64,000 bases of DNA, taken from contig CAZEJG010000008.1 of the NCBI GenBank assembly GCA_964511625.1, positions 62,001 to 126,000 of the forward strand. Direction: 5' to 3'. This document shows, one piece after another, positions 9,001 through 16,802 of this stretch. Every line of letters starts with the position of its first letter. Position 1 is the stretch's first letter. Below the pieces are notes generated by a model. That model was not told the origin of the DNA. It worked only from the letters and a program-made list of their open reading frames with translations, and ran no database searches. The position numbers were made by a program, and so were the translations under genes. The DNA comes from Pseudohoeflea sp964511625. Lineage in GTDB: Bacteria > Pseudomonadota > Alphaproteobacteria > Rhizobiales > Rhizobiaceae.

Positions 9001-9404
9001 GAAACCGTATCGAGAAAGGCCTGCAGCTTGGGGCCCACCGGCTCCGGACGGAGATAGATCGACAGGTCGTCAGCCAGTTCCTCCGGATACTCGAAAGGCC
9101 ATTCCTCGGCCCGTTCCTCGACGAAGAAATCGAAGGGATTGTAGACCGTCATGTCGGCGACAAGATCGACCTCGATCTTCAGTTCGCGGACCGGATCGGG
9201 AAAGACGTAGCGCGCCAGCCAGTTGCCGTAGGGGTCCTGCTGGTAATTGACGAAGTGATTGTCCGGCGAGACCTTGAGTGAATGGGAGATGACCCGCGTG
9301 CGGCTGTGCGGCGCTGGCCGGAGCCGGATCACCTGCGGGCCGAGCGTGACCGGTCGGTCGTATTTGTAATGGGTCAGATGATGAATGCTGGCAAGAATGG
9401 CCAT
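6054..9404 (-). CDS. Large transglutaminase / DUF2126 protein
   Basis: 1116 residues. The N-terminal third is a transglutaminase with its own N-terminal subdomain (MAILASIHHLTHYKYDRPV) and a complete triad: Cys180 (GTGSCRDTSW), His229 (DLHAWAEVF) and Asp245 (IGLDPTSG). From about residue 310 onward it is DUF2126 (COG4196), recognised from GGEPTFVS, the DGRHTGTGGGNHVVVGG block and a long well-conserved C-terminus; this domain is regarded as a possible COOH-NH2 ligase relative. It is the promoter-proximal gene of the operon and is followed after one base by the ATP-grasp/alpha-E gene. Length and domain order match known alphaproteobacterial homologues. The biochemical role is not established. 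Confidence 0.9.
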   Translation of the reverse strand: MAILASIHHLTHYKYDRPVTLGPQVIRLRPAPHSRTRVISHSLKVSPDNHFVNYQQDPYGNWLARYVFPDPVRELKIEVDLVADMTVYNPFDFFVEERAEEWPFEYPEELADDLSIYLRPEPVGPKLQAFLDTVSRDTQRTVDFVVGLNARLASEIGYVIRMEPGVQTPEETFSVGTGSCRDTSWLLVQILRNLGLAARFVSGYLIQLKPDLEALDGPSGTDHDFTDLHAWAEVFIPGAGWIGLDPTSGLLTGESHIPLAATPHYRNAAPISGMASYAEVDFDFDMSVKRVAEHPRITKPFSEEAWSDLNALGRKVDEHLKAGDVRLTMGGEPTFVSIDDFESAEWNTAAVGPQKRELADKLIRRLRERFAPGGFLHYGQGKWYPGETLPRWTFSLYWRRDDKPIWTDPSLIAEEKSVNEAATAENAEALLKEFASRMGVEQDNVQPAYEDPAEWILKEGKLPDNVTPENSKIEDAEERHRMAAVFERGLSRPSGYVLPIQKWQSKAAKGGWQSELWNLRRGKIFLVPGDSPVGYRLPLGSLPHVPAASYPFINPQDPTEPRGDLPEPDELKPRDPHESHPATPDQHVASFTASEAGQEIVEQTIGELGGAVRTAISVEPRDGRLCVFMPPVVRLEDYLELVAAAEESAKALGVPVHIEGYQPPHDPRMNVIRVAPDPGVIEVNIHPAASWEECVAITEGVYEEARQCRLGADKFMIDGRHTGTGGGNHVVVGGATPLDSPFLRRPDLLASLILHWQRHPSLSYLFSGMFIGPTSQAPRIDEGRHDSLYELEIALAQIPRPGEGEAPLPWLVDRLLRNLLVDVTGNTHRAEICIDKLYSPDGPTGRLGLVEFRGFEMPPDPRMSLAQQVLLRALIARMWENPVKGKFTRWGTTLADRFMLPHFIWEDFLDVLDDLDRHGFSLRPDWYEAQAEFRFPFCGSVEYDGAQLEIRQALEPWHVLGETGAIGGTVRYTDSSVERLQVRLAAADAERYIVTCNGRQVPLTGTSTNGVSVGAVRYKAWQPAMALHPVVPVHAPLTFDIYDTWSGRAIGGCVYHVAHPGGRNYETFPVNGNEAEARRLARFEPRGHTPGSFTPPYENPHPEFPMTLDLRRPPMV

Positions 9405-9550
9405 GAAGTCTTCCGGGCTTCTGGAACGATGGCGGGTTCGTCCTAACTAGGTAGACCGAAGAAACGGCAATTCAAAGCCTTATTGTCCGGAGGGCGGGCG
9501 TATGAAGCAGCCGGCTCATCGCCGAAATGCCTATTCAGCACGCTATCGAA

Positions 9551-9578
9551 CGCAAAACGCCGCCCCGACGGGACGGCG
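9551..9578 (-). terminator. Rho-independent terminator after cheW
   Basis: Read on the minus strand, a 9-bp stem (CGCCGTCCC / GGGGCGGCG, one G-U wobble) with a 3-base loop is followed by TTTTGCG. It starts 26 bp beyond the cheW stop codon and separates cheW from the downstream transglutaminase operon. Confidence 0.8.
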
Positions 9579-9603
9579 CTCAGACATGAATGAGCGTCTT
9601 GGC

Positions 9604-10071
9604 TCAGGCGGCGAGCTGACCGATTTCCTCGAGGACCGCATCGAGATCGAGATGCGAAATCATCTGGTTTTCCTGCGAGATGATCGCCGACGTCATGGCC
9701 TGGACCGAGTTGCCGCCCACTTCGGGAACAACCTGCATCTGCTCCGAATCGACTGTGATCATGTCGGAGACGTACTCGACGAGAAGACCCACGAGCTGGC
9801 CGCGCACGTCGGCGACGATGATGGCGGAGCGTTCGGTTGGCTCAATCGGCTCGAGGCCGAGACGGATCGCCATGTCGATGACCGGGATCACGGTGCCGCG
9901 CAGGTTGATCACCCCGAGAACATGGGCCGGTGAATGGGCGAGCGGGGTCACAGGAGCCCAGCCGCGGATTTCACGCACGGACATGATGTTGACGCTGAAG
10001 ACCTGATCCCCGAGATGGAAGGAAATGATCTCGAGGCCATCGCCCTTTGAAGAAGTCTGATTGAAGCTCAT
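9604..10071 (-). CDS. cheW: CheW-like chemotaxis coupling protein
   Basis: 155 residues made of a single CheW domain: FHLGDQVFSVNIMSVREIRGW near the start, VLGVINLRGTVIPVIDM in the middle, and VGLLVEYVSDMITVDSEQMQ later. CheW bridges chemoreceptors to the CheA kinase beneath the inner membrane. ATG at 10071 was chosen because the domain begins right after MSFNQTSSKGDG; longer in-frame starts would add unconserved residues. No cheA, receptor or other chemotaxis gene is in the window, so it is an orphan copy, either coupling to receptors encoded elsewhere or serving a different signalling array. Confidence 0.93.
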   Translation of the reverse strand: MSFNQTSSKGDGLEIISFHLGDQVFSVNIMSVREIRGWAPVTPLAHSPAHVLGVINLRGTVIPVIDMAIRLGLEPIEPTERSAIIVADVRGQLVGLLVEYVSDMITVDSEQMQVVPEVGGNSVQAMTSAIISQENQMISHLDLDAVLEEIGQLAA

Positions 10072-10460
10072 CGCGTACCCCGGTTCGCTCTTCCCAGTCC
10101 GGTCGCCGCGATCGCTGCGTTGCCGTGACATGACCACAAAAATCGTGTTCAACACCTTGCCGCCAGAGAAACGCATTGACGGCCTGTCATGTGTTCGGAC
10201 CACAGCGGTCCTGACGGATGGCATCATGCCGGGCACGCAAGCCCTTCCTTCGTCTATTGAGCACACCGGAGGTTAACAGAGAGGAAAACCGTGCCGGCAA
10301 TTTTTTGGGGAAACAAATAATCGCGTTCAGCGCCCGTTCATGCGCCATTGGCAAGATGCTCTCCGTGTTTGATGACATAAACTTAATTTGAGCGCGGATC
10401 CCTTTGCGGCGACAACGAACGGCGCATATTGATATCTTTCTCCGATCTGGAAAGCCACGC
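10072..10460. other. 389-bp divergent intergenic region, cheW / RND operon
   Basis: No credible gene was found. It must hold the promoters of cheW (leftward) and of the RND efflux operon (rightward). An A/T-rich stretch at about 10370-10392, ending ACTTAATTTGAG, is a plausible promoter segment for the efflux genes. A 9-codon GTG frame at 10291..10320 follows GAGAGGAAAACC but is too short to claim. No clear regulator-binding dyad was recognised. Confidence 0.5.
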
Positions 10461-11687
10461 ATGAAATTATGGAAACAGCTGTTGGCCTCGGTTGTCGTGT
10501 TGGCCATCGCCCTCTTGGTTTGGATCAAGTTCGACCCGAACGCCGCGGATACGCTCGCCGGGCTCGGCTTGCCGGTTCCGCAATCGATGATTGCCGCCAA
10601 ATCCGGTAGTGAAGGATCGGCTCCGGCGTCCCGCGGCGGCTTCAGTCGTGGCCAGCCCAAAGTGATGGTAAAGGCTGCGGAGACCGGGGTCGTCAACGAC
10701 CGCTTTTCAGCAATCGGCACCGGCGCTCCGGTTCGAACCGTTTCGGTCCAGCCGCAGGTGTCCGGGCAGATCGACAGCATCGAGGTCAGTTCCGGCGCAA
10801 CGGTCAAGTCTGGCGACGTTCTCGTGAAGCTCGATGCCAGCGAAGAGACGATCGCGCTCGATCAGGCGCGTCTTGCGGTCAAGACGGCGGAGGACAAGGT
10901 GGCGCGGACCGACAATCTCCTCCAGCAGCGCACCATCAGTTCCGTGGAAGCGGATCAGGCGCGCACGGACCTCGAAAATGCCCGACTGGCGCTGCGGCAG
11001 GCCGAACTCAACCTCCAGCGGCGGACAGTCACTGCCCCCATCTCCGGAACGATCGGCATTCTCAACGTCAACCGCGGCGACTTCGTCACCAACCAGACGG
11101 TGGTCTCGACCATCGATGACCGCGAACACATCCTGCTCGATTTCTACGTGCCGGAACGACTCGTGGGCGCGCTGTCCATCGGAGCGCCGGTGGAAGCCAC
11201 CTCCATCGCCCGGCCTGGCGAAAGCTTCAGCGGTGAAGTCGTGGCGCTGGACAACCGTCTCGACGAGGAGAGCCGGACGCTACGAGTGCGTGCGGATATC
11301 CCCAACGTCGAGGACCGGCTGCGGGCCGGCATGTCATTCCAGATCCGCATGAGCTTTCCCGGCGAGACCTATCCAAGCGTTGATCCGCTCACGATCCAGT
11401 GGGACTCGAACGGCTCCTATGTCTGGCGCATAACCGACGGCAAGGCCGAACGCGTGGATGTCACGATCATCCAGCGCAACGCGGAGTCTGTCCTGGTTGA
11501 CGCCCAGATCGAACCGGGGGACATGATCGTGACGGAGGGCGTCCAGAACGTCCGTGCCGGCGGTGCGGTCGAGATTGTCGGCCCAGACGCGCCCGCAGCA
11601 GGTGATGAGGGAGAAAAGAACGGCAAGACGGTCGACAACCGGGAGGCACAGCAGTCCTCCCCGTCGGCCGTGGCGGAGGCAGGCTGA
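10461..11687 (+). CDS. RND efflux periplasmic adaptor subunit (membrane fusion protein)
   Basis: 408 residues. An N-terminal membrane anchor (LLASVVVLAIALLVWI) is followed by the HlyD/AcrA-type fold: lipoyl half-motif VSGQIDSIEVSSGATVKSGD, a coiled-coil hairpin (about 135-190, LDASEETIALDQARLAVKTAEDKV), the second lipoyl half TVTAPISGTIGILNVNRGD, then beta-barrel and membrane-proximal domains. It links the inner-membrane pump to an outer-membrane channel. ATG 10461 was chosen over an upstream in-frame extension because the anchor starts at MKLWKQ. The stop overlaps the pump gene start by one base (TGATG). No TolC-like channel gene is adjacent, so the pump probably borrows one. The C-terminal 40 residues are low complexity. 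Confidence 0.92.
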   Translation: MKLWKQLLASVVVLAIALLVWIKFDPNAADTLAGLGLPVPQSMIAAKSGSEGSAPASRGGFSRGQPKVMVKAAETGVVNDRFSAIGTGAPVRTVSVQPQVSGQIDSIEVSSGATVKSGDVLVKLDASEETIALDQARLAVKTAEDKVARTDNLLQQRTISSVEADQARTDLENARLALRQAELNLQRRTVTAPISGTIGILNVNRGDFVTNQTVVSTIDDREHILLDFYVPERLVGALSIGAPVEATSIARPGESFSGEVVALDNRLDEESRTLRVRADIPNVEDRLRAGMSFQIRMSFPGETYPSVDPLTIQWDSNGSYVWRITDGKAERVDVTIIQRNAESVLVDAQIEPGDMIVTEGVQNVRAGGAVEIVGPDAPAAGDEGEKNGKTVDNREAQQSSPSAVAEAG

Positions 11688-14600
11688 TGGCGGAAGACAA
11701 GTCCAAAAAGCCGACTGGCGATGCCAACGCCCCTGCCGGAAGCGGCGGTCTCTTCGTTCGCAGGCCGGTCCTCGCAATCGTCCTGAGCCTGCTGGTGGTG
11801 GTGGCGGGTATCGCCGGGATCATCGGCGGTGAAATCCGCGAATTGCCGGACGTGGATCGCCCGGTGATCTCGATCTCCACAAATTACACCGGTGCCGCGC
11901 CGGAGACGATCGACCGCGAGGTCACCGCGATCATCGAGGGCGGGGTCGCCCGCGTTTCGGGCGTCACCAACATCTCCTCTTCCTCGTCTTTCGGCCGTAG
12001 CCGGGTGACGGTGGAATTTTCCGACAGCACCGACCTCTCGGCGGCCGCGGCCGATATTCGCGACGCCATCGGCCAGGTCACCCGCAATCTCCCCGACGAC
12101 GCCGATGATCCGCAGATCGTCAAGGCGGATGCAAATGCCGAGCCGGTCATGCGTCTGGCCGTGACGTCGGACACGATGAGCGTTCAGGACATGACTGTGC
12201 TGGTCGAGGACGAGGTGGTCGACCGGCTCGCCTCCGTGCCCGGCGTGGCCGACGTGCAGGTCTATGGTGACCGGGAAAAGATCTTCCGCATCGACATCGA
12301 CCAGGCGCGGCTGGCAGCGCTTGGCCTGACCGTCGGCAACCTCAAGACGACGCTCGACAACGTGGCCTTCGACGTGCCCGCCGGCACGCTGACCGCCACC
12401 ACGCAGGACATCGTGGTGCGCGCAACCGCCGACGTGACCACGCCCGAGGAGTTCGAGGCGCTCTACATCAACGACCGCGTGCGGATCGGCGATGTCGCCA
12501 GCGTCACTCTCGGCCCGGACCCGGGCGATTCGACCTTGCGCGCCAACGGCAAGACCGGCATCGGCATGGGCATCATCCGCCAGGCCAAGTCGAACACGCT
12601 GGAAATCTCGCAAGGCATCCGGCAGGCGGCCGCAGATCTGCAAAAGATCCTGCCGGAAGGCGTGGACATCCGGGTGACCGGCGACGACGCCACCTTCATT
12701 TCCGGTGCCATCGAGGAAGTGGTCCGCTCGCTGTTGATCGCTACCGGCGTGGTGATCCTGGTCATCTACATCTTCCTGCTCGACTGGCGGGCGACCATCA
12801 TTCCTGCGGTGACCCTACCCGTCGCTCTGATCGGAACCTTCGCCGCGATCTACCTGCTGGGTTTCTCGATCAACATCCTCACGCTTCTGGCGCTGGTTCT
12901 GGCGACCGGGATGGTGGTGGACGATGCGATTGTGGTGCTCGAGAACATCGTGCGAAAGCGCAACGAGGGCATGGGTATCCGCGCGGCCGCCGTGGTTGGA
13001 ACGAGCGAAGTCTTCTTCGCTGTCATTGCAACGACTGCAACACTCGCCGCCGTGTTCGTACCGCTGTCGTTCCTGCCGGGACAGGCCGGCAGCCTGTTCC
13101 AGGAATTCGGCTTCGTGCTAGCCGTCTCGGTGCTGTTGTCGAGTTTCGTCGCGCTGACGCTCTGCCCGATGCTGGCATCCCGCGTCATCAAGCCGAAACC
13201 TGCGCGCGAGGACGGCGAGGAAGAGAAGTCCGGCGCTTTCAGCCGTTTCGGCAGCTTCATGGCCGAGACCTACCGCCGGCTTCTGCGTCTGGCACTAGAT
13301 CTGCCGGTGGTGGTCGCGCTGATCGCCGTCCTGGTCTGCGGTACGGCGTACGCTCTTCTTTCGTCGATCCCCCAGGAACTTACGCCGCGTGAAGACCGTG
13401 CCGTCGCCCTGATGCGGATTTCGGCGCCGCAAGGTGTCAGCCTCGACTATACGACCGCCCGAATGCGTGAATTGGAGACCCTGCTGCAGCCGCTGCGCGA
13501 CAGTGGCGAGGTTCAGAACATGTTCGCCATGGCCGGACGCGGCGGGAACGCCAATTCCGGTTTCATGGTGCTGACACTCGCGCCTTGGGACGAACGCGGC
13601 CGCAGCCAGGCGGAGATATCCGCGGACATCAATGCGGCCGCGGCGAAGATTCCCGGCATCCGCGCCTTCGCCTTCCAGCCCAACAGCCTCGGCATCCGCG
13701 GCGCAGGCCAGGGCCTTCAATTCGCCTTCGTCGGCAACAGCTACCAGTCGCTCGGCGAAGCGGCGGACAAGATGGTTCGACTTCTGGAGGACGATCCCCG
13801 TTTCGATCAGGTCCGGATGTCCTACGAGACCACGCAGCCGCAGTTGTCTGTCTCCATCGACCGGGAGCGCGCCAATGATCTGGGCATCGATATCGACGGG
13901 CTGGCGGAAGCCATGCAGGCGCTTCTCGACGGCAGCGAGGTGACGGAGGTCTTCATCGAGGACCGGTCATTCCCGGTGAAGCTGATCTCGACGACCTCGC
14001 CGATCAACGATCCGACCGATCTCGAGAGCATCTATCTGAAGACCGGCGACGGTCGCATGGTGCCAATGTCGACGATCGCGACGCTTCAGGAAAAGGCGGT
14101 GTCCCCCTCGCTCAACCGCGAGGAACAGCTGCGCTCTGTCTCGATCACCACCGGGCTGACCGACCAGCTGGCGCTTGGCGACGCGTACAACGAAGTGGTC
14201 CGGCTCGCCGAACCGATCCTTCCTCCCGGCGCGCGCGTGATTCCGCTTGCGGAAGCCGCCACGCTCGACCAGTCGTCGCGCGACATGGTCACGACCTTCG
14301 CGATCGCCATCATCGTGGTGCTTCTGGTTCTCGCCGCACAGTTCGAGAGCTTCGTGTCGGCGCTGATCATTATGGCGACCGTACCGATCGGGCTTGCCTG
14401 TGCGGTCTTTGCCATCCTGCTCACCGGCGGCACGCTTAACGTCTACAGCCAGATCGGGCTTGTGCTGCTTGTCGGGGTGATGGCCAAGAATGGCATTCTG
14501 ATCGTGGAATTCGCCAATCAGCTAAGAAACCAGGGGCTGTCGGTCCGCGAGGCGGTGGAGCAGGCATCCCTTATCCGCCTTCGCCCTGTGATGATGACGA

Positions 14601-14833
14601 TGGTGTCCACGGTGCTGGGCGCCGTGCCCCTCGTCTTCGCCTTCGGCGCAGGCGCGGAAGCACGTACAGCCCTGGGCTGGGTGATCGTCGGCGGGCTGGG
14701 ACTTGCCACCGCGGCGACGCTCTTCGTCACGCCTGTCGCCTATCTGGCGCTGGCGCGGTTTTCCAAGCCGACGGTCGAGGAAGAGGAACGGCTCAAGCGC
14801 GAGCTTGACGCAGCCGCAGGCCACGGGCTTTAA
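11687..14833 (+). CDS. RND family efflux transporter permease (AcrB/MexB-like)
   Basis: 1048-residue inner-membrane proton antiporter, the normal length for hydrophobe/amphiphile RND pumps. TM1 is VLAIVLSLLVVVAGIAGII. Proton-relay residues are present: the Asp-Asp pair in TM4 (GMVVDDAIVVLENIVRKR) and the TM10 Lys (GVMAKNGILIVEFANQL). Two large periplasmic loops lie after TM1 and TM7, as in the family. It is translationally coupled to the upstream adaptor. The substrate cannot be predicted; drugs, bile-type detergents or plant phenolics are typical. No TetR or MarR repressor gene adjoins the operon. Confidence 0.94.
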   Translation: MAEDKSKKPTGDANAPAGSGGLFVRRPVLAIVLSLLVVVAGIAGIIGGEIRELPDVDRPVISISTNYTGAAPETIDREVTAIIEGGVARVSGVTNISSSSSFGRSRVTVEFSDSTDLSAAAADIRDAIGQVTRNLPDDADDPQIVKADANAEPVMRLAVTSDTMSVQDMTVLVEDEVVDRLASVPGVADVQVYGDREKIFRIDIDQARLAALGLTVGNLKTTLDNVAFDVPAGTLTATTQDIVVRATADVTTPEEFEALYINDRVRIGDVASVTLGPDPGDSTLRANGKTGIGMGIIRQAKSNTLEISQGIRQAAADLQKILPEGVDIRVTGDDATFISGAIEEVVRSLLIATGVVILVIYIFLLDWRATIIPAVTLPVALIGTFAAIYLLGFSINILTLLALVLATGMVVDDAIVVLENIVRKRNEGMGIRAAAVVGTSEVFFAVIATTATLAAVFVPLSFLPGQAGSLFQEFGFVLAVSVLLSSFVALTLCPMLASRVIKPKPAREDGEEEKSGAFSRFGSFMAETYRRLLRLALDLPVVVALIAVLVCGTAYALLSSIPQELTPREDRAVALMRISAPQGVSLDYTTARMRELETLLQPLRDSGEVQNMFAMAGRGGNANSGFMVLTLAPWDERGRSQAEISADINAAAAKIPGIRAFAFQPNSLGIRGAGQGLQFAFVGNSYQSLGEAADKMVRLLEDDPRFDQVRMSYETTQPQLSVSIDRERANDLGIDIDGLAEAMQALLDGSEVTEVFIEDRSFPVKLISTTSPINDPTDLESIYLKTGDGRMVPMSTIATLQEKAVSPSLNREEQLRSVSITTGLTDQLALGDAYNEVVRLAEPILPPGARVIPLAEAATLDQSSRDMVTTFAIAIIVVLLVLAAQFESFVSALIIMATVPIGLACAVFAILLTGGTLNVYSQIGLVLLVGVMAKNGILIVEFANQLRNQGLSVREAVEQASLIRLRPVMMTMVSTVLGAVPLVFAFGAGAEARTALGWVIVGGLGLATAATLFVTPVAYLALARFSKPTVEEEERLKRELDAAAGHGL

Positions 14834-14846
14834 GCGAACTGACCAA

Positions 14847-15188
14847 TCAGCGGCCGGAGGAAGACGCCTTCGGCGGCTGCGCACCCAGGCGGGCGAGCAC
14901 TTCGCCGGGGATGCCATAGAATCGCACGGCCTGACGATGATCGCGCACGCCGCAGGACTCGCGCTGGATAAAGTAGCGCCAGACCGCGTCGCTGGCTCTC
15001 CAGAGGCACGTCTCCCGGTCGGGGTTATCGGCTCCGCAGGCCGTGAGGGCGGCGATGGCCTTTTCGACGTCACGCCCGGCCTTGCCCAACGAAGAGGCCT
15101 GCTCTTCCGAGGCCTGCACCTCGATGGGCGCGATGCCTGTGACCTCCTCGAATTTCCGGATCATGTCGTGAGAGAGTTCGATCGCCAT
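14847..15188 (-). CDS. Small conserved protein of unknown function (DUF6665-like)
   Basis: 113 residues, soluble, no signal peptide or membrane segment. The N-terminal half (MAIELSHDMIRKFEEVTGIAPIEVQASEE) is predicted helical and acidic. The middle has WRASDAVWRYFIQRESCGVRDH and then YGIPGEVLARLG, which looks like a conserved core; I recall this pattern from a small rhizobial family (possibly DUF6665) but cannot verify it. The gene is convergent with the RND permease (13 bp apart) and 38 bp downstream of the MFS exporter gene on the same strand, so it may be the second gene of that operon. Codon use looks like its neighbours. No function is assigned. Confidence 0.75.
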   Translation of the reverse strand: MAIELSHDMIRKFEEVTGIAPIEVQASEEQASSLGKAGRDVEKAIAALTACGADNPDRETCLWRASDAVWRYFIQRESCGVRDHRQAVRFYGIPGEVLARLGAQPPKASSSGR

Positions 15189-15226
15189 CGTCCTTCCCGT
15201 TTTTGATCGTTCCCGTTAGACCGGTC

Positions 15227-16687
15227 TTAATGCCGCGCCCGGTAGCCTAGCACGGCTCCGCCCAGCGCCACCACGGTGAATGCTGTGACCGAATAGATGA
15301 GTGCAGTCTGCAACGCGTCGATGAAGATCGGCTGCGGCGAACCCGCTGCCTCACCACCGAAATGGCTGAAGAATATCTGTCCCATGACGGCCACGCCCAA
15401 GGCGGCACCCGCCTGCTGAAAGGATTGCAGGCTTCCCGATGCGGAGCCCGCGTCGCGACCTTCGACGTCCGACAGAACGGTTTGGAAGAGGGCCGGTATT
15501 GTTGTGCCCAGGCCGATACCGGCCGTGAAAAGGGGCGCGATGAAATGCCAGCCGATAATGTGATCGGCGAGAGCTCCGACGACGACACGCAATCCGAACA
15601 TGGCGAACACGAGAAGGAGCGCGCCGATGATCAACCGCTGCACCATGAAACGGCTGCCGAGCCTGTTGGCGAGGAGGGACGCGGTCAGAACGCCCACCGA
15701 GAACGGCATGGTGGTGAGGCCGGACTGAAGCGGCGTCAGGCCAAAGCCGATCTGCAGGAACACGGCGAGCACCAGAAACAACCCCGGGATGGAGGAGAAC
15801 AGCAGCGTCGTCAGCAGCGCGCCGCTGAGGAACTGGCGATTCTCCAGCACACTCGCGGGCATCAGCTGCGGCTTGTCTTGGCGGGCTCTGGCCTTCTGCC
15901 AGCGATGGAACGCAAAACCCGTCGGAACGCTTGCTGCCAGCATCACGAAAATCCAGACCGGCCAGCCGAAATTGCGGCCCTCGACCAGCGGAAAGACCAG
16001 CAACAGCATGGTCGCAATCGCCAGGAGAATGCCGACGATATCGAAACCGACATCGGGATTGACCCGGCCCTTGGGGATGTATTTCAGGCCCGCGGCAATC
16101 GCGATGATGCCGATGGGAATATTGACGAGGAAGATCGGCCGCCAGTCGAGCCCGAAGATATCCGCCCCGATCAGGAAGCCGCCGAGCACCGGTCCTGTCA
16201 CTGTGGCAAGGCCGGCCGTCAAGCCGAAGAGCGAGAATGCGGTGCCGCGTTCATGCGGCGGAAAGATCACCTGAGCAATCGCCAGCGTCTGCGGCGTCAT
16301 CAACGCGGCTGTCAGCCCCTGCACGGCGCGTGCGACGATCAGCATCTCGATATTCGGTGCGATGCCGCAAAGTGCGGAGGCGGTCGTGAACCCCGCGACA
16401 CCTGCGAGAAACACGTTCTTCCGGCCCATCAGGTCGCCGAGCCGGCCGAAAGGCAGAAGGCCGATGCAGAAGGACAGAATATAGGCCGCAGCCACCCATT
16501 CGATCCCCGAATCCGTAGCACCCAGGTCGCGCTGCAGGCTCGGCAGGGCGACGTTGACGATGGTCACGTCGATGAGGTTCATGAAGCCCGCAATCAGCAT
16601 CACGGTCATGGCCAGCCAGCGGCCTTCATAAAGCGGCGCGGCGGCCGGTTGCCCCTTCTCGGAAGGGGGGACGATCTGTTCGGTCAT
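15227..16687 (-). CDS. MFS drug exporter, DHA2 (EmrB/QacA) family, 14 TM
   Basis: 486 residues with the layout of 14-helix DHA2 proton antiporters. Motif D1 in TM1 is seen as LIAGFMNLIDVTIVNVALPSLQRDLG, motif A as GRLGDLMGRKNVFLAG, motif B as VARAVQGLTAALMTPQ, and motif C in TM5 as GLTAGLATVTGPVLGGFL. It would export hydrophobic drugs or toxic metabolites across the inner membrane. ATG at 16687 was chosen since MTEQIVPPSEKGQ leads directly to TM1. It is divergent from a LysR regulator across 115 bp, a classic regulator/exporter pair, so the LysR protein probably controls it. Confidence 0.92.
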   Translation of the reverse strand: MTEQIVPPSEKGQPAAAPLYEGRWLAMTVMLIAGFMNLIDVTIVNVALPSLQRDLGATDSGIEWVAAAYILSFCIGLLPFGRLGDLMGRKNVFLAGVAGFTTASALCGIAPNIEMLIVARAVQGLTAALMTPQTLAIAQVIFPPHERGTAFSLFGLTAGLATVTGPVLGGFLIGADIFGLDWRPIFLVNIPIGIIAIAAGLKYIPKGRVNPDVGFDIVGILLAIATMLLLVFPLVEGRNFGWPVWIFVMLAASVPTGFAFHRWQKARARQDKPQLMPASVLENRQFLSGALLTTLLFSSIPGLFLVLAVFLQIGFGLTPLQSGLTTMPFSVGVLTASLLANRLGSRFMVQRLIIGALLLVFAMFGLRVVVGALADHIIGWHFIAPLFTAGIGLGTTIPALFQTVLSDVEGRDAGSASGSLQSFQQAGAALGVAVMGQIFFSHFGGEAAGSPQPIFIDALQTALIYSVTAFTVVALGGAVLGYRARH

Positions 16688-16802
16688 GAAAGGTTTCCGG
16701 TGCATGCCTGAGGCGGCTGACACCGACATAGGCCTCCGGCGGCAAGTGGGCAAGTTCGGTGGCGCACTTCACCTTCCGCCTCAAGCGGATTATGAGACGT
16801 CA

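Noticed and set aside
7644..9281. A 545-codon plus-strand frame opposite the transglutaminase/DUF2126 gene
   Set aside because: It is a mirror of codon bias in the real gene; no recognisable domain and no promoter or ribosome site.
10291..10320. Nine-codon GTG frame (peptide MPAIFWGNK) behind GAGAGGAAAACC, possible leader peptide
   Set aside because: Too short to separate from chance; there is no attenuator hairpin after it and the downstream RND genes are 140 bp away.
11417..12643. A 408-codon minus-strand frame inside the RND adaptor/permease genes
   Set aside because: Antisense shadow; the plus-strand frames carry the whole RND family signature.
16688..16802. AAGTG...CACTT spaced repeat as the LysR operator for the MFS exporter
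   Set aside because: Arms of 5 bp separated by 16 bp in GC-rich DNA are not convincing; the interval surely holds a site but I cannot place it.
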